7,623 bases of DNA from Chloroflexota bacterium (GCA_026389695.1 JAPLHI010000042.1:1-7623), one strand, 5' to 3'. Counted from the first letter of the stretch, positions 1 through 6,724 are shown. Made by a program: numbers and translations. The notes: a model not told the origin generated them from the sequence alone.

Positions 1-1528
1 GAAGCTTGATATCCAGCTGAATGGCAGTGATGCCGTTTGCTGTTCCCGCCACCTTATAATCCATATCCCCATAGAAATCTTCCATTCCTTCGATATCAGT
101 TAGAATAACGTATTTCTCGGGGTTGTCTTTGTCCGTAACCAGGCCCATAGCTATGCCCACAACCGGGGCTTTGATCGGAACACCGGCATCCATAAGCGAT
201 AGTGTAGAAGCACATACACTTCCCATAGATGTACTGCCGTTGGAACTGAGCACTTCCGAGACCAGCCTTATGGTATAAGAGAATTCCTGTTCATCAGGTA
301 TAATCGGGACGAGCGCTTTATGGGCAAGTGCCCCGTGCCCGATCTCCCTCCTCCCGGGAGACCCCATTCGTTTTACTTCTCCTGTGGAAAAAGGCGGAAA
401 ATTATAATGGTGCATGAAACGCTTGGTATTTTCCAGTCCCAGATCATCCACGGTTTGTCCTTGCCCCAGCGAACCGAGTGTGGTAATAGTAAGTACCTGG
501 GTTTGCCCGCGTGAGAAAAGCCCGGAACCGTGCGTGCGCGGCAGTAAACCTGCCTCCGCACTGAGCGGACGAATCTGATCAATTTCACGGCCGTCAACAT
601 GTTTCTGTGTTCGCAATATTTTAGCCCGGCAGGTTTTCTTTAAAACTTCCTCGATAGCGTTATTTACCTCAGCTTCTGCGTAGGTCTCTTTTAATTTTAC
701 CTTGGCCTCAGTCGTTACTTCATCCAGAGAAGTCTGCCGGTCACTCCTGTTCACATTTTCAAGGGCAACCGCCATTTTCTGGCCGAAATCAGTGGTTATA
801 GCACTCAATAGGTCATTATTGAAGCCAAGGCCTTCAACATTTCGCTTGAGTTTGCCGATAGCTTCTCTTAGTTCGTCCTGAAGCTTGATAAGTTTCTGAT
901 TTTCTTCGTGGGCAAATTTCAATGCCTCAAGGTAAATCTCCGGTGATATTTCTCTACTGCCTGCTTCCACCATAACGATGTTATCCCGGCTGCTGGCAAC
1001 CACAAGGTCAAGCACACTATCGTTCATCTGCGGTAACAGAGGATTCAGTACCATTTTTCCATCGATATACCCGATCCGGGAAGCCCCGATGGGGCCATAG
1101 AAGGGAATGCTGGAGATGGTCAATGCTGCTGACGCACCAATAACTGCCAAAACATCCGGGGCATTCTCCTGGTCGGTTGAAAGCACAGTTACCACAACCT
1201 GGATATCGTTAGGTAAACTCTTCAGAAAAAGCGGCCTGATTGACCGATCACAGAGCCGTGCCGCCAGGGTCGCCTGTTCCCCGGGTCGGCCCTCGCGCCT
1301 TAAAAAGCTGCCGGGTATTTTCCCGACGGCATAGTGGCGCTCCTCGTAATCTACGGTCAGGCGGACGAAGTCGCTGTTTTCTTTTACTTCATTGCTGATG
1401 CATGCGGTGACAAGGACAACCGTATCTCCATATCGCACCATCACTGCGCTATCCGCTTGCAGAGCGAGTTTACCAGTTTCGATAAAAAGTTCCCGATCCC
1501 CGATATTAGCCTTAAAAATTTGGGACAT
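1..1528 (-). CDS. pnp: Polyribonucleotide nucleotidyltransferase (PNPase), 3' end beyond window
   Basis: PNPase degrades RNA 3' to 5' with phosphate, releasing nucleoside diphosphates, and works as a trimer in the cytoplasm. The minus strand is open from ATG at 1528 to the window edge, giving 509 residues. Seen: the first RNase PH core (about 1-140) with the RNA-contacting FLRREGRPGEQ loop at 75-85; an all-alpha linker (about 230-300); and the second RNase PH core (from about 310). The second core carries GRREIGHG at 392-399 and TDIEGMEDFYGDMDYKVAG from 477. Its D478 and D484 match the catalytic aspartates D486 and D492 of the E. coli enzyme. The C-terminal KH and S1 domains should lie to the left of base 1. 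An AAGAAGG ribosome site (1538-1544) sits 9 bases before the ATG. The start is 21 bases after the rpsO stop with no hairpin between, so the two genes are probably cotranscribed. The frame is unbroken. Confidence 0.97.
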   Translation of the reverse strand, partial: MSQIFKANIGDRELFIETGKLALQADSAVMVRYGDTVVLVTACISNEVKENSDFVRLTVDYEERHYAVGKIPGSFLRREGRPGEQATLAARLCDRSIRPLFLKSLPNDIQVVVTVLSTDQENAPDVLAVIGASAALTISSIPFYGPIGASRIGYIDGKMVLNPLLPQMNDSVLDLVVASSRDNIVMVEAGSREISPEIYLEALKFAHEENQKLIKLQDELREAIGKLKRNVEGLGFNNDLLSAITTDFGQKMAVALENVNRSDRQTSLDEVTTEAKVKLKETYAEAEVNNAIEEVLKKTCRAKILRTQKHVDGREIDQIRPLSAEAGLLPRTHGSGLFSRGQTQVLTITTLGSLGQGQTVDDLGLENTKRFMHHYNFPPFSTGEVKRMGSPGRREIGHGALAHKALVPIIPDEQEFSYTIRLVSEVLSSNGSTSMGSVCASTLSLMDAGVPIKAPVVGIAMGLVTDKDNPEKYVILTDIEGMEDFYGDMDYKVAGTANGITAIQLDIKL

Positions 1529-1549
1529 TAGTTAAAACCTTCTTGATAT

Positions 1550-1813
1550 TTATTTGCGTAGGCCTAGCTTGCCAATAAGGGTGCGGTAGCGCGTAATATC
1601 AGTGCTGCTGAGGTAGCCCAATAAACGCCTCCTGCGCCCTATTAGTTTTAGCAGTGAGCGGCGGGTATGCTGATCATGAGAATGGGCTTTCAGGTGTTCA
1701 GATAACTGGTTGATCCTCGCAGTAAGCACAGCAACCTGAACATCAGATGAGCCGGTATCCGTTTCATGCATCCCATAGCTCTTCATTATCGTCTGCTTTT
1801 TTTCCTTGTCCAA
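1550..1813 (-). CDS. rpsO: 30S ribosomal protein S15, TTG start
   Basis: S15 is a primary 16S rRNA-binding protein of the small subunit platform. The 87-residue product has the usual length (88-89 is typical). It shows the family signatures: HETDTGSSDVQVAVLT at 16-31, HLKAHSHDQHTRRSLL at 40-55 and the basic GRRRRLLGYL at 59-68. The chosen start is TTG at 1813: AGGAG at 1822-1826 lies 8 bases before it, and S15 proteins normally begin close to the DKEKK stretch. The frame stays open upstream to an ATG at 1876, but that 21-residue extension (MQSLRCYAIIMRYRS...) runs through the -10 element and has no family counterpart. The ATG at 1846 also lies too close to the promoter to be transcribed. rpsO followed by pnp is a classic bacterial order. 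Confidence 0.95.
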   Translation of the reverse strand: MDKEKKQTIMKSYGMHETDTGSSDVQVAVLTARINQLSEHLKAHSHDQHTRRSLLKLIGRRRRLLGYLSSTDITRYRTLIGKLGLRK

Positions 1814-1821
1814 TACCTTTA

Positions 1822-1826
1822 CTCCT
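1822..1826 (-). promoter_or_regulatory. Ribosome binding site deciding the rpsO start
   Basis: AGGAG on the minus strand, 8 bases upstream of TTG at 1813. It favours the TTG over the upstream in-frame ATGs at 1876 and 1846, which lack a comparable site. Confidence 0.8.
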
Positions 1827-1847
1827 ATTAAACTTCTGTAACGCATG

Positions 1848-1856
1848 ATTATAGCA
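1848..1856 (-). promoter_or_regulatory. Extended -10 promoter for rpsO-pnp
   Basis: The minus strand reads TGCTATAAT: a perfect TATAAT at 1853-1848 preceded by the TGN extension. The 17-base-distant -35 position (1876-1871, GTGCAA) matches consensus poorly, which is typical of extended -10 promoters. Transcription should begin near 1841, giving a leader of about 26-28 bases. That leader holds the AGGAG site and little room for an S15-binding autoregulatory fold. Confidence 0.7.
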
Positions 1857-1917
1857 TAGCAACGCAACGATTGCACTCATAAGCTAAATTTGCATAGAGT
1901 GATTCTTCCGCTTAAAT

Positions 1918-1945
1918 TTTACCGTTACCTCTGATAGGGTATAAT
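1918..1945 (+). promoter_or_regulatory. Sigma-70-type promoter for the dnaX operon
   Basis: TTTACC (1918-1923, four of six matches to TTGACA), a 16-base spacer, then a perfect TATAAT at 1940-1945. The last base of the -10 is 10 bases before the dnaX ATG at 1956, so the expected transcription start (about 1951-1955) leaves a leader of only a few bases. It diverges from the rpsO promoter within the same 142-base gap. Confidence 0.7.
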
Positions 1946-1955
1946 TAATTGAATT

Positions 1956-3644
1956 ATGACCTCCCAGGTTTTCTATCGCAAATGGCGGCCTCACACATTT
2001 TCAGAGATTGCAGGCCAGGAACATGTTGTTAAGACACTACGCAACGCAATCAAAAGCGGAAGAATAGCTCACGCTTACCTTTTTTGCGGCCCGCGCGGCA
2101 GCGGCAAGACAAGCACCGCGCGCATCCTTGCCAAAGCAGTCAATTGCAGCAATCCCATCGAAGGGGAGCCATGCAACCAGTGTGATTCATGCATGGCTAT
2201 CAACAAAGGCAATGCCCTTGATGTTATAGAGATAGATGAAGCCAGCAACAGGGGCATTGACGACATGAACGAACTTAAAGAAAGGGTTAACTACTCTCCG
2301 AATATCCTGCGCTATAAGGTCTATATAATCGACGAGGTGCACATGATTACCAGGGAGGGCGCCAATGCCTTCCTAAAAACACTGGAAGAACCGCCACCGC
2401 ATGTGATATTTATTTTAGCTACCACCGATCCACACAAGATCATCTCTACCATAACTTCACGCTGCCAGCGGTTCGATTTTCACCGCCTGTCCGGCAGCGC
2501 TGTCATATCACGCTTATCACATATCTGCGGTAAGGAGGGAATCGGGATTGACTCCGAAGCCCTTAAGCTGGTTGCCAGGGTTACCACCGGAAGCCTCCGC
2601 GATGCCACCAATCTCCTAGAACAGCTGATTACTTACTACGGGAACAATATCGAGCTGTCACAGGCACAGGCGATGCTTGGCATCAGCGGTGACCTGCGCA
2701 TACGCGAACTCGCCAGATACATCGTTGCCCGGGATGTATCCCCCGGGCTCAAGGTAATCAATGCAATTGCCGGCGAAGGCCTTGACCTGCGGCAATTTAA
2801 TCGTGAGCTTGTTGACTACCTCAGGCAACTCATGCTGGTAAAATCCGGCTCTTCGGAAATGCTGGACACCACTGCAGACGACGTTGCCGAAATGCAGACG
2901 CTTGCCGGCAGCAGTAGTTTAGATTATTTACTTAACGCAATTAAGCTTTTCAGCAGTGTAGATTTACGTATGGACAGTTTTTCACAGCTACCACTGGAAC
3001 TGGCGCTTGTGGAAAGCGTCCTTTCCCAGCACTCAAAAGAAAAACACGTAACTACCGAACAGTCAAGCAACCGGGACTGGCAGGCTCCCAGGACAGCGGC
3101 GTCAGTGAGACCCGTAAAGCCGGTAGATCAGTATAAACCTGCCAGCCTGATAACAAAACCACCTAAAGTAGCAGAGTCCTCCGCCTTCAATCCCGGCCAA
3201 CCTTCTACTTCCACCTACTCAGCACCACCTCCCCTGGAACAAGCAAGATTATCTGAACCCCTTAATATGGAAGACCCCGGTGATCTATCGTATCTACGCA
3301 CACACTGGAAGGACTTCATAAACTCAATGCGTGGAGAAGGTTCTCAGGGCAATCTGGATGCGCGGCTGCGCCATGCCTGTGAACCCGTGGAGATAAACGG
3401 CACAAATCTTGTACTCGGCTTTTATCATGATTTTCACAAAACTTACATTGACAATCGCAAGTACTTGCACATAATTGAGAAAAAACTTAAAGAGGTATTC
3501 GGGCACACTTATAATGTAACCTGCGTATTAATCCAACAGGGGCAGAAACCGGAAATCAGCGAGAGCGGCAGTAATCATCTGGTTGAAGCTGCATTAAGCA
3601 TGGGGGCAAAGATAGTAGAAGAAAACTTGAAGACGGAGGAATAA
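1956..3644 (+). CDS. dnaX: DNA polymerase III clamp-loader subunit gamma/tau
   Basis: DnaX is the ATPase motor of the clamp loader, placing the sliding clamp on primed DNA. The 562-residue product begins with the family-typical RKWRPHTFSEIAGQEHV. Seen: Walker A GPRGSGKT at 45-52; four zinc-binding cysteines at C64, C73, C76 and C79; Walker B IIDEVHM at 124-130; sensor-1 ATTDPHK at 155-161; the SRC arginine-finger motif at 168-170; and sensor-2 GSLRDA at 212-217. The clamp-loader collar follows to about 360. Next is a Pro/Ser-rich linker (about 365-435), then a folded-looking C-terminal region (about 440-562) with an aromatic LGFYHDFHKTYI stretch. That tail corresponds to a tau-like extension rather than a short gamma form. 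The ATG at 1956 has no Shine-Dalgarno before it, yet family alignment fixes this start. No convincing frameshift signal was found. The stop TAA shares one base with the ybaB ATG. Confidence 0.96.
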   Translation: MTSQVFYRKWRPHTFSEIAGQEHVVKTLRNAIKSGRIAHAYLFCGPRGSGKTSTARILAKAVNCSNPIEGEPCNQCDSCMAINKGNALDVIEIDEASNRGIDDMNELKERVNYSPNILRYKVYIIDEVHMITREGANAFLKTLEEPPPHVIFILATTDPHKIISTITSRCQRFDFHRLSGSAVISRLSHICGKEGIGIDSEALKLVARVTTGSLRDATNLLEQLITYYGNNIELSQAQAMLGISGDLRIRELARYIVARDVSPGLKVINAIAGEGLDLRQFNRELVDYLRQLMLVKSGSSEMLDTTADDVAEMQTLAGSSSLDYLLNAIKLFSSVDLRMDSFSQLPLELALVESVLSQHSKEKHVTTEQSSNRDWQAPRTAASVRPVKPVDQYKPASLITKPPKVAESSAFNPGQPSTSTYSAPPPLEQARLSEPLNMEDPGDLSYLRTHWKDFINSMRGEGSQGNLDARLRHACEPVEINGTNLVLGFYHDFHKTYIDNRKYLHIIEKKLKEVFGHTYNVTCVLIQQGQKPEISESGSNHLVEAALSMGAKIVEENLKTEE

Positions 3645-3964
3645 TGAGTAAATTTGACTTACGCCAGATTCAAGAACTGCAGGCCAAACTCGTCAAAGCA
3701 CAGGAGGAGTTGGCAAATACTAATGTAGAAGTGAGTGCCGGCGGCGGAGCCATAAAAATCGTTATCAACGGTCATCAGCAGTTCCAGTCCATCACGATAT
3801 CACCTGAAGTAGTCAATGCCGAAGAGGTGGAGTTTTTACAGGATCTGGTGCTGGCAGCATGCAATGAGGCTGTACAGAAATCTCAGGAGATGGCCGCCCA
3901 GAGTATGAGCAAATTGACCGGTGGGGTGAAAATACCGGGACTTTTCTGGGAGGAACCTGATTGA
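3644..3964 (+). CDS. ybaB: YbaB/EbfC family nucleoid-associated DNA-binding protein
   Basis: YbaB/EbfC proteins are small dimeric DNA-binding, nucleoid-associated proteins. The gene commonly lies between dnaX and recR, as here. The 106-residue product has the family length and layout: an N-terminal helix (about 5-26, IQELQAKLVKAQEELAN), a central beta portion with the glycine-rich SAGGGAIKIVINGHQQFQSITI, and a C-terminal helical region ending in the typical MSKLTGG. The family usually has a methionine-rich C-terminal end; here M83 and M88 remain. The ATG overlaps the dnaX stop by one base (TAATG). GGAGG at 3635-3639 lies 4 bases ahead, a slightly short spacing that is consistent with coupled translation. 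The TGA stop overlaps the recR start. Confidence 0.93.
   Translation: MSKFDLRQIQELQAKLVKAQEELANTNVEVSAGGGAIKIVINGHQQFQSITISPEVVNAEEVEFLQDLVLAACNEAVQKSQEMAAQSMSKLTGGVKIPGLFWEEPD
3948..3953 (+). promoter_or_regulatory. Ribosome binding site deciding the recR TTG start
   Basis: GGGAGG lies 7 bases upstream of the TTG at 3961, inside the end of ybaB. It is the strongest Shine-Dalgarno in the dnaX operon and supports a non-ATG start for recR. Confidence 0.75.
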
Positions 3965-4572
3965 ACCTGGATTTTCTGCCCGTAGCAAAACCCATTTCCA
4001 AGCTTATTGAAGAGTTGAATAAGCTTCCAGGTATTGGCCCGAAATCAGCACAACGGCTGGCTTATCATCTGCTACAAGCACCTGCAGAAAAATCGCGCGA
4101 CCTGGCGGAAGCTATACTTGGAATCAAAGAAAATCTTAAACTCTGTTCATCATGCCTGAATATTACCGACAGGGATCCCTGTAGTATTTGCAATGATGAG
4201 ACACGGGATACGACCAAGATATGCATCGTGGAAGAACCCATCGACATTATGCCGCTTGAGCGCACGAAGAAATACCGTGGACTTTACCACGTGCTTCACG
4301 GTGTCATTTCGCCCAGCGACGGTATTAAACCTGAGGATTTACATATACGGGAGTTGCTTAATCGGCTCAGCAGTGCAGAGGTAACAGAAGTTATACTTGC
4401 CACAAATCCTAACCTTGAAGGTGAAGCCACCTCTATGTATATTCAGCGTCTTATTGCACCACTTGGCATCAGGATTACCAGATTAGCCCGCGGCCTTCCC
4501 TTTGGTGGTGATCTTGAGTATGCCGACGATATAACGCTCAGCCGTGCCCTGGAGGGCAGGCAGGAAATGTAG
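3961..4572 (+). CDS. recR: Recombination mediator protein RecR, TTG start
   Basis: RecR acts with RecO (and RecF) to displace SSB and load RecA at single-strand gaps; it forms ring tetramers that encircle or clamp DNA. The 203-residue product is of normal length. Seen: the helix-hairpin-helix LPGIGPKSAQRLA at 22-34; a zinc finger with C62, C65, C74 and C77; a Toprim domain from ICIVEEPID (87-95) through ATNPNLEGEATSMY (147-160); and the C-terminal Walker-B-like segment around TRLARGLPFGGDLEYADD. The start is TTG at 3961, overlapping the ybaB stop by four bases (TTGA), with GGGAGG 7 bases ahead. No nearby ATG would preserve the conserved N-terminus. The overlap implies translational coupling within the dnaX-ybaB-recR-recO transcript. 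Confidence 0.96.
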   Translation: MNLDFLPVAKPISKLIEELNKLPGIGPKSAQRLAYHLLQAPAEKSRDLAEAILGIKENLKLCSSCLNITDRDPCSICNDETRDTTKICIVEEPIDIMPLERTKKYRGLYHVLHGVISPSDGIKPEDLHIRELLNRLSSAEVTEVILATNPNLEGEATSMYIQRLIAPLGIRITRLARGLPFGGDLEYADDITLSRALEGRQEM

Positions 4573-4584
4573 CGGCTTTTCTAT

Positions 4585-5349
4585 ATGCCTTCGCGTGTAT
4601 ATCAAACTGAAGCTATTGTCATCAAGAGGAATAAGTTCGGCGAAGCCGACCGCTTGCTTACCTTATACACACCCGGATTCGGAAAAATAAGGGCAATTGC
4701 CAAGGGTGCCATGCGTCCTGGCAGTAAGCTCGGCGGCAATGTGGAGTTGCTAACGTACAGCCTGCTCATGCTGGCCAGAGGCCGTAACCTCGACATCATC
4801 ACACAGGCGCAAACCATAGACAATTTTATTGAGCTGAAAGACAATCTTGAGCTTATTTCCTGTAGCTTTTACATCACGGAACTGATTGATTCTTTTACTG
4901 AAGAAAATGTTGAGGATCAAGCGCTCTTCAGCCTGTTGTTGAATACACTCCGTGATTTATCGACCAATAAGGAAAGTGCCCGTATCCTACGTTATTTTGA
5001 AATCCATCTGCTGGATCACCTGGGTTACAGACCACAATTGGGCAAATGTACAGGATGCGGCAGGCAGTTGCAGCCTGAGGTGAATTATTTCAGCCCATCT
5101 CATGGCGGTGCTGTTTGCCGTGAGTGCGGCTACCCCGATATAAATGCACGCATTCTCTCTGTAAACGCCCTCAAAGTGCTGCGCTACTGGCAGCAGTGTG
5201 ATAATGCGACGGCGGCCAAAGTTAAACTTAACCACGAACTTTCCAAAGAATTAAAATCCGCCATGCGGGAGTATATAAAATATATACTTGAAAAGCAGCT
5301 CAAATCTATTGATTGGCTTGATGAATTGAACGCTGATTACAGAAAATAA
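4585..5349 (+). CDS. recO: DNA repair protein RecO
   Basis: RecO binds SSB and RecR and anneals complementary strands; with RecR it loads RecA in gap repair. The 254-residue product fits the family. Seen: an N-terminal OB fold (about 1-80) beginning YQTEAIVIKRNKFGEADRLL, with KGAMRPGSKLGG in the basic loop at 40-51; a helical domain; and a zinc-binding CxxC pair at C155/C158 with C178/C181. The gene follows recR after 12 bases. There is no clear Shine-Dalgarno: the nearest AGGA is about 20 bases away, inside recR. Translation therefore probably depends on reinitiation or coupling from recR. recO is often elsewhere (for example near era), so adjacency to its partner recR is functionally telling. 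No convincing terminator follows. Confidence 0.94.
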   Translation: MPSRVYQTEAIVIKRNKFGEADRLLTLYTPGFGKIRAIAKGAMRPGSKLGGNVELLTYSLLMLARGRNLDIITQAQTIDNFIELKDNLELISCSFYITELIDSFTEENVEDQALFSLLLNTLRDLSTNKESARILRYFEIHLLDHLGYRPQLGKCTGCGRQLQPEVNYFSPSHGGAVCRECGYPDINARILSVNALKVLRYWQQCDNATAAKVKLNHELSKELKSAMREYIKYILEKQLKSIDWLDELNADYRK

Positions 5350-5374
5350 GCCTGCATAGCTTTCCTTTATCTCG

Positions 5375-5403
5375 ATGACATAACTAACCAAACCTGTTAC
5401 AAT
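5375..5403 (+). promoter_or_regulatory. Promoter upstream of the gene remnant
   Basis: ATGACA (5375-5380, five of six matches to TTGACA), a 17-base spacer, and TACAAT (5398-5403) preceded by TG at 5395-5396, giving an extended -10. The predicted start at about 5409-5413 lies immediately before the remnant's ATG at 5414, the same near-zero leader seen for dnaX. It might also now serve the downstream kinase gene. Confidence 0.6.
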
Positions 5404-5413
5404 ATCTGCTATC

Positions 5414-5569
5414 ATGGCATCCGAACTTCCGTTATTTGTGCAGTCTTTGCTCATGCCTGATGCCCACCCCGAGCATCCCCGAAAAATAGAGTTGCTGCAG
5501 ACACAAATGCCATTTATCTTCCTCACGTGGTATTCCTGCCTGGACATGTGCAGTGTTGACCATGATTAA
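5414..5569 (+). pseudogene. N-terminal remnant of an aminoglycoside-phosphotransferase-like (COG2187) protein
   Basis: A 51-codon reading frame between recO and the kinase. Residues 3-38 (ELPLFVQSLLMPDAHP, then HPRKIELLQTQMPFIFLT) resemble the conserved N-terminus of large COG2187 proteins, which are aminoglycoside-phosphotransferase-like and often fused to a P-loop kinase. In those proteins a stretch like QTHISWVFLTGDYAYKVKKPV continues into the kinase fold. Here the resemblance stops after FLT (about base 5527), is replaced by WYSCLDMCSVDHD and ends at TAA. The full protein would be several hundred residues, so this is a truncated relic, probably left by a deletion. A good promoter lies directly upstream. 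The following stretch to 5680 contains no further recognisable part of such a gene in any frame I read. The family assignment is from remembered similarity; the alternative is a short unrelated ORF. Confidence 0.55.
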
Positions 5570-5633
5570 ATTATTGAAAATTCAGAACTGCCCGATTCGT
5601 ATCGACAGAATCCGGCGCGTATGCCTGGTTGCG

Positions 5634-5663
5634 TTGTATCGCTAATGGTGGTTTCGAGATAAT
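5634..5663 (+). promoter_or_regulatory. Possible weak promoter for the PfkB-family kinase gene
   Basis: TTGTAT (5634-5639) and GATAAT (5658-5663) are separated by 18 bases. The -10 is five of six but the -35 matches only its first three bases. The implied leader would be about 10 bases and would begin on the ribosome site. Transcription from the 5375-5403 promoter is an equally good explanation. Confidence 0.25.
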
Positions 5664-5666
5664 ATA

Positions 5667-5671
5667 AGAGG
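5667..5671 (+). promoter_or_regulatory. Ribosome binding site deciding the kinase start
   Basis: AGAGG lies 9 bases before ATG at 5681 but only 3 bases before the in-frame GTG at 5675. The spacing favours ATG 5681. Confidence 0.7.
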
Positions 5672-5680
5672 CTTGTGAAC

Positions 5681-6604
5681 ATGCAAATCGTTGTCTGTGG
5701 ATCCATTGCATATGATAGGATTATGGATTTTCCAGGATACTTCTCCGAACATATCCTCCCCCAAAAAATACACGCTTTGAATGTCTGTTTCCAGGTGGAT
5801 GGAATGAAGGAGAAATTCGGCGGCACAGCAGGCAATATTGCCTACGCGCTTATACTCATGGGTGAAAATCCTTTAATCTCCGCTACTATCGGCCATGATT
5901 ATCATAGGTACTTCGAATGGCTCGCGCATAATGGTATTGCTACCGAGAATATTAAAATAATCGAGAATGAATTTACTGCGAGCGCCTATATAACAACTGA
6001 CAGGGCCGACAACCAGATCACCGGGTTCAATCCCGGTGCTATGAAATACCCTTCCTCTCTGGATTTCAACAAACTCAATCCAAAGGAAACCCTCTTTATT
6101 GTCTCTCCAGGCAATCTTGAGGATATGCTGAATTACCCACTCCTCTGCAAAGCCAGAGGAATCGACTATATCTTTGATCCCGGACAATCGCTACCAATGT
6201 TGGATGCTAAAGAGCTGATACAGGCTGTAGAGGGATGCCGGATTCTTATCTCCAATGATTACGAACTAGACCTGATTATTAGTAAGACAGGGTTAAATAA
6301 AGAAGCCTTGTTGGGACTGACTGATACTATCATTGTCACTATGGGAGAACAGGGTTCCTTGGTCTCCACACCGAATTGTGAAATAAACATTCCTGCTGTT
6401 AATCCGAAGAAGATAGTTGATCCAACTTGCGCTGGCGATTCATATAGGGGCGGCCTGATCAGTGGTCTGGTCCAGGGCAAGAGTATCGAACATTGCGCAA
6501 GGATGGGTAGCGTATGCGCTTCCTTTGCCGTAGAGTGCTATGGCACTCAGGATTACAGTTTCAGCCCTGAGGAATTCAATGAGAGGCTCAAAGGATACTT
6601 CTGA
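5681..6604 (+). CDS. PfkB-family carbohydrate/nucleoside kinase, probable adenosine kinase
   Basis: This ribokinase-fold enzyme would phosphorylate a sugar or nucleoside with ATP. Starting at ATG 5681 it has 307 residues, normal for the family; GTG at 5675 would add two residues but is too near the AGAGG site. Seen: the N-terminal strand QIVVCGSIAYDRIMDFPG; the first PfkB signature GGTAGNIAYALILMG at 48-62; FDPGQSLP at 165-172; SNDYELDLI at 191-199; IIVTMGEQGSLV at 217-228; and the second signature DPTCAGDSYRGGLISGL at 247-263, with D253 as the catalytic base. The ILPQKIHALNVCFQVD lid region and FGGTAGNIAYAL resemble bacterial/archaeal PfkB proteins annotated as adenosine kinase-like. The neighbouring ahcY, whose product releases adenosine, supports adenosine as substrate, though ribose or another nucleoside is possible. 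Odd: the usual GAGD anion-hole motif reads CAGD, with C250 replacing glycine. Confidence 0.88.
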   Translation: MQIVVCGSIAYDRIMDFPGYFSEHILPQKIHALNVCFQVDGMKEKFGGTAGNIAYALILMGENPLISATIGHDYHRYFEWLAHNGIATENIKIIENEFTASAYITTDRADNQITGFNPGAMKYPSSLDFNKLNPKETLFIVSPGNLEDMLNYPLLCKARGIDYIFDPGQSLPMLDAKELIQAVEGCRILISNDYELDLIISKTGLNKEALLGLTDTIIVTMGEQGSLVSTPNCEINIPAVNPKKIVDPTCAGDSYRGGLISGLVQGKSIEHCARMGSVCASFAVECYGTQDYSFSPEEFNERLKGYF

Positions 6605-6680
6605 AGAGGAGCCCCCCAGGAAGTTAGGTGATTGTACATCCAAAACCAAGGAGTCTTAGATCAGATTTTTGATAATATTC

Positions 6681-6690
6681 GTTAGGTAAC
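6681..6690 (+). repeat. Short inverted repeat upstream of the ahcY promoter
   Basis: GTTAGGTAAC is a four-base-arm palindrome (GTTA/TAAC) ending 5 bases before the ahcY -35. Its first seven bases, GTTAGGT, recur at 6623-6629. This could be an operator half-site arrangement, but such short matches also arise by chance. Confidence 0.25.
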
Positions 6691-6695
6691 AATAC

Positions 6696-6724
6696 TTGAC
6701 ACTACAAACCAATCGGGTAATACT
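6696..6724 (+). promoter_or_regulatory. Promoter for ahcY
   Basis: A perfect TTGACA at 6696-6701, a 17-base spacer, and AATACT (6719-6724), four of six matches to TATAAT. The predicted start near 6731 gives a leader of about 20 bases containing GAGGA at 6736-6740, 10 bases before the ATG. The leader is too short for a SAM or SAH riboswitch. I see no riboswitch-like stem set in the 146-base gap, although one cannot be excluded by eye. Confidence 0.6.

Noticed and set aside
1107..1531. Plus-strand open frames of 65-75 codons opposite pnp
   Set aside because: They lie opposite a strongly conserved PNPase coding frame and show no domain of their own.
3034..3045. A-rich stretch AAAAGAAAAAC in dnaX that might drive tau/gamma frameshifting, since +1 leads quickly to TAA
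   Set aside because: The zero-frame codons do not form an X XXY YYZ slippery heptamer, and I see no strong adjacent stem or internal Shine-Dalgarno.
3478..3486. Run of six A followed by C near the dnaX 3' end as a slippery site
   Set aside because: The phase is wrong (zero frame reads AAA AAA CTT, not AAA AAC), and the position near residue 510 would barely alter the product.
5348..5370. Possible terminator after recO: AAGC/GCTT arms then a T-rich run
   Set aside because: The stem is only four base pairs and the T run is interrupted, too weak for intrinsic termination.
5251..5547. 98-codon minus-strand frame antisense to the recO end and the following gap
   Set aside because: It overlaps conserved recO codons and the promoter/remnant region, has no recognisable domain and no convincing ribosome site.
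5562..5645. 27-codon plus-strand mini-ORF (MIKLLKIQNC...) between the remnant and the kinase
   Set aside because: It has no ribosome site, no recognisable similarity and a length expected by chance.
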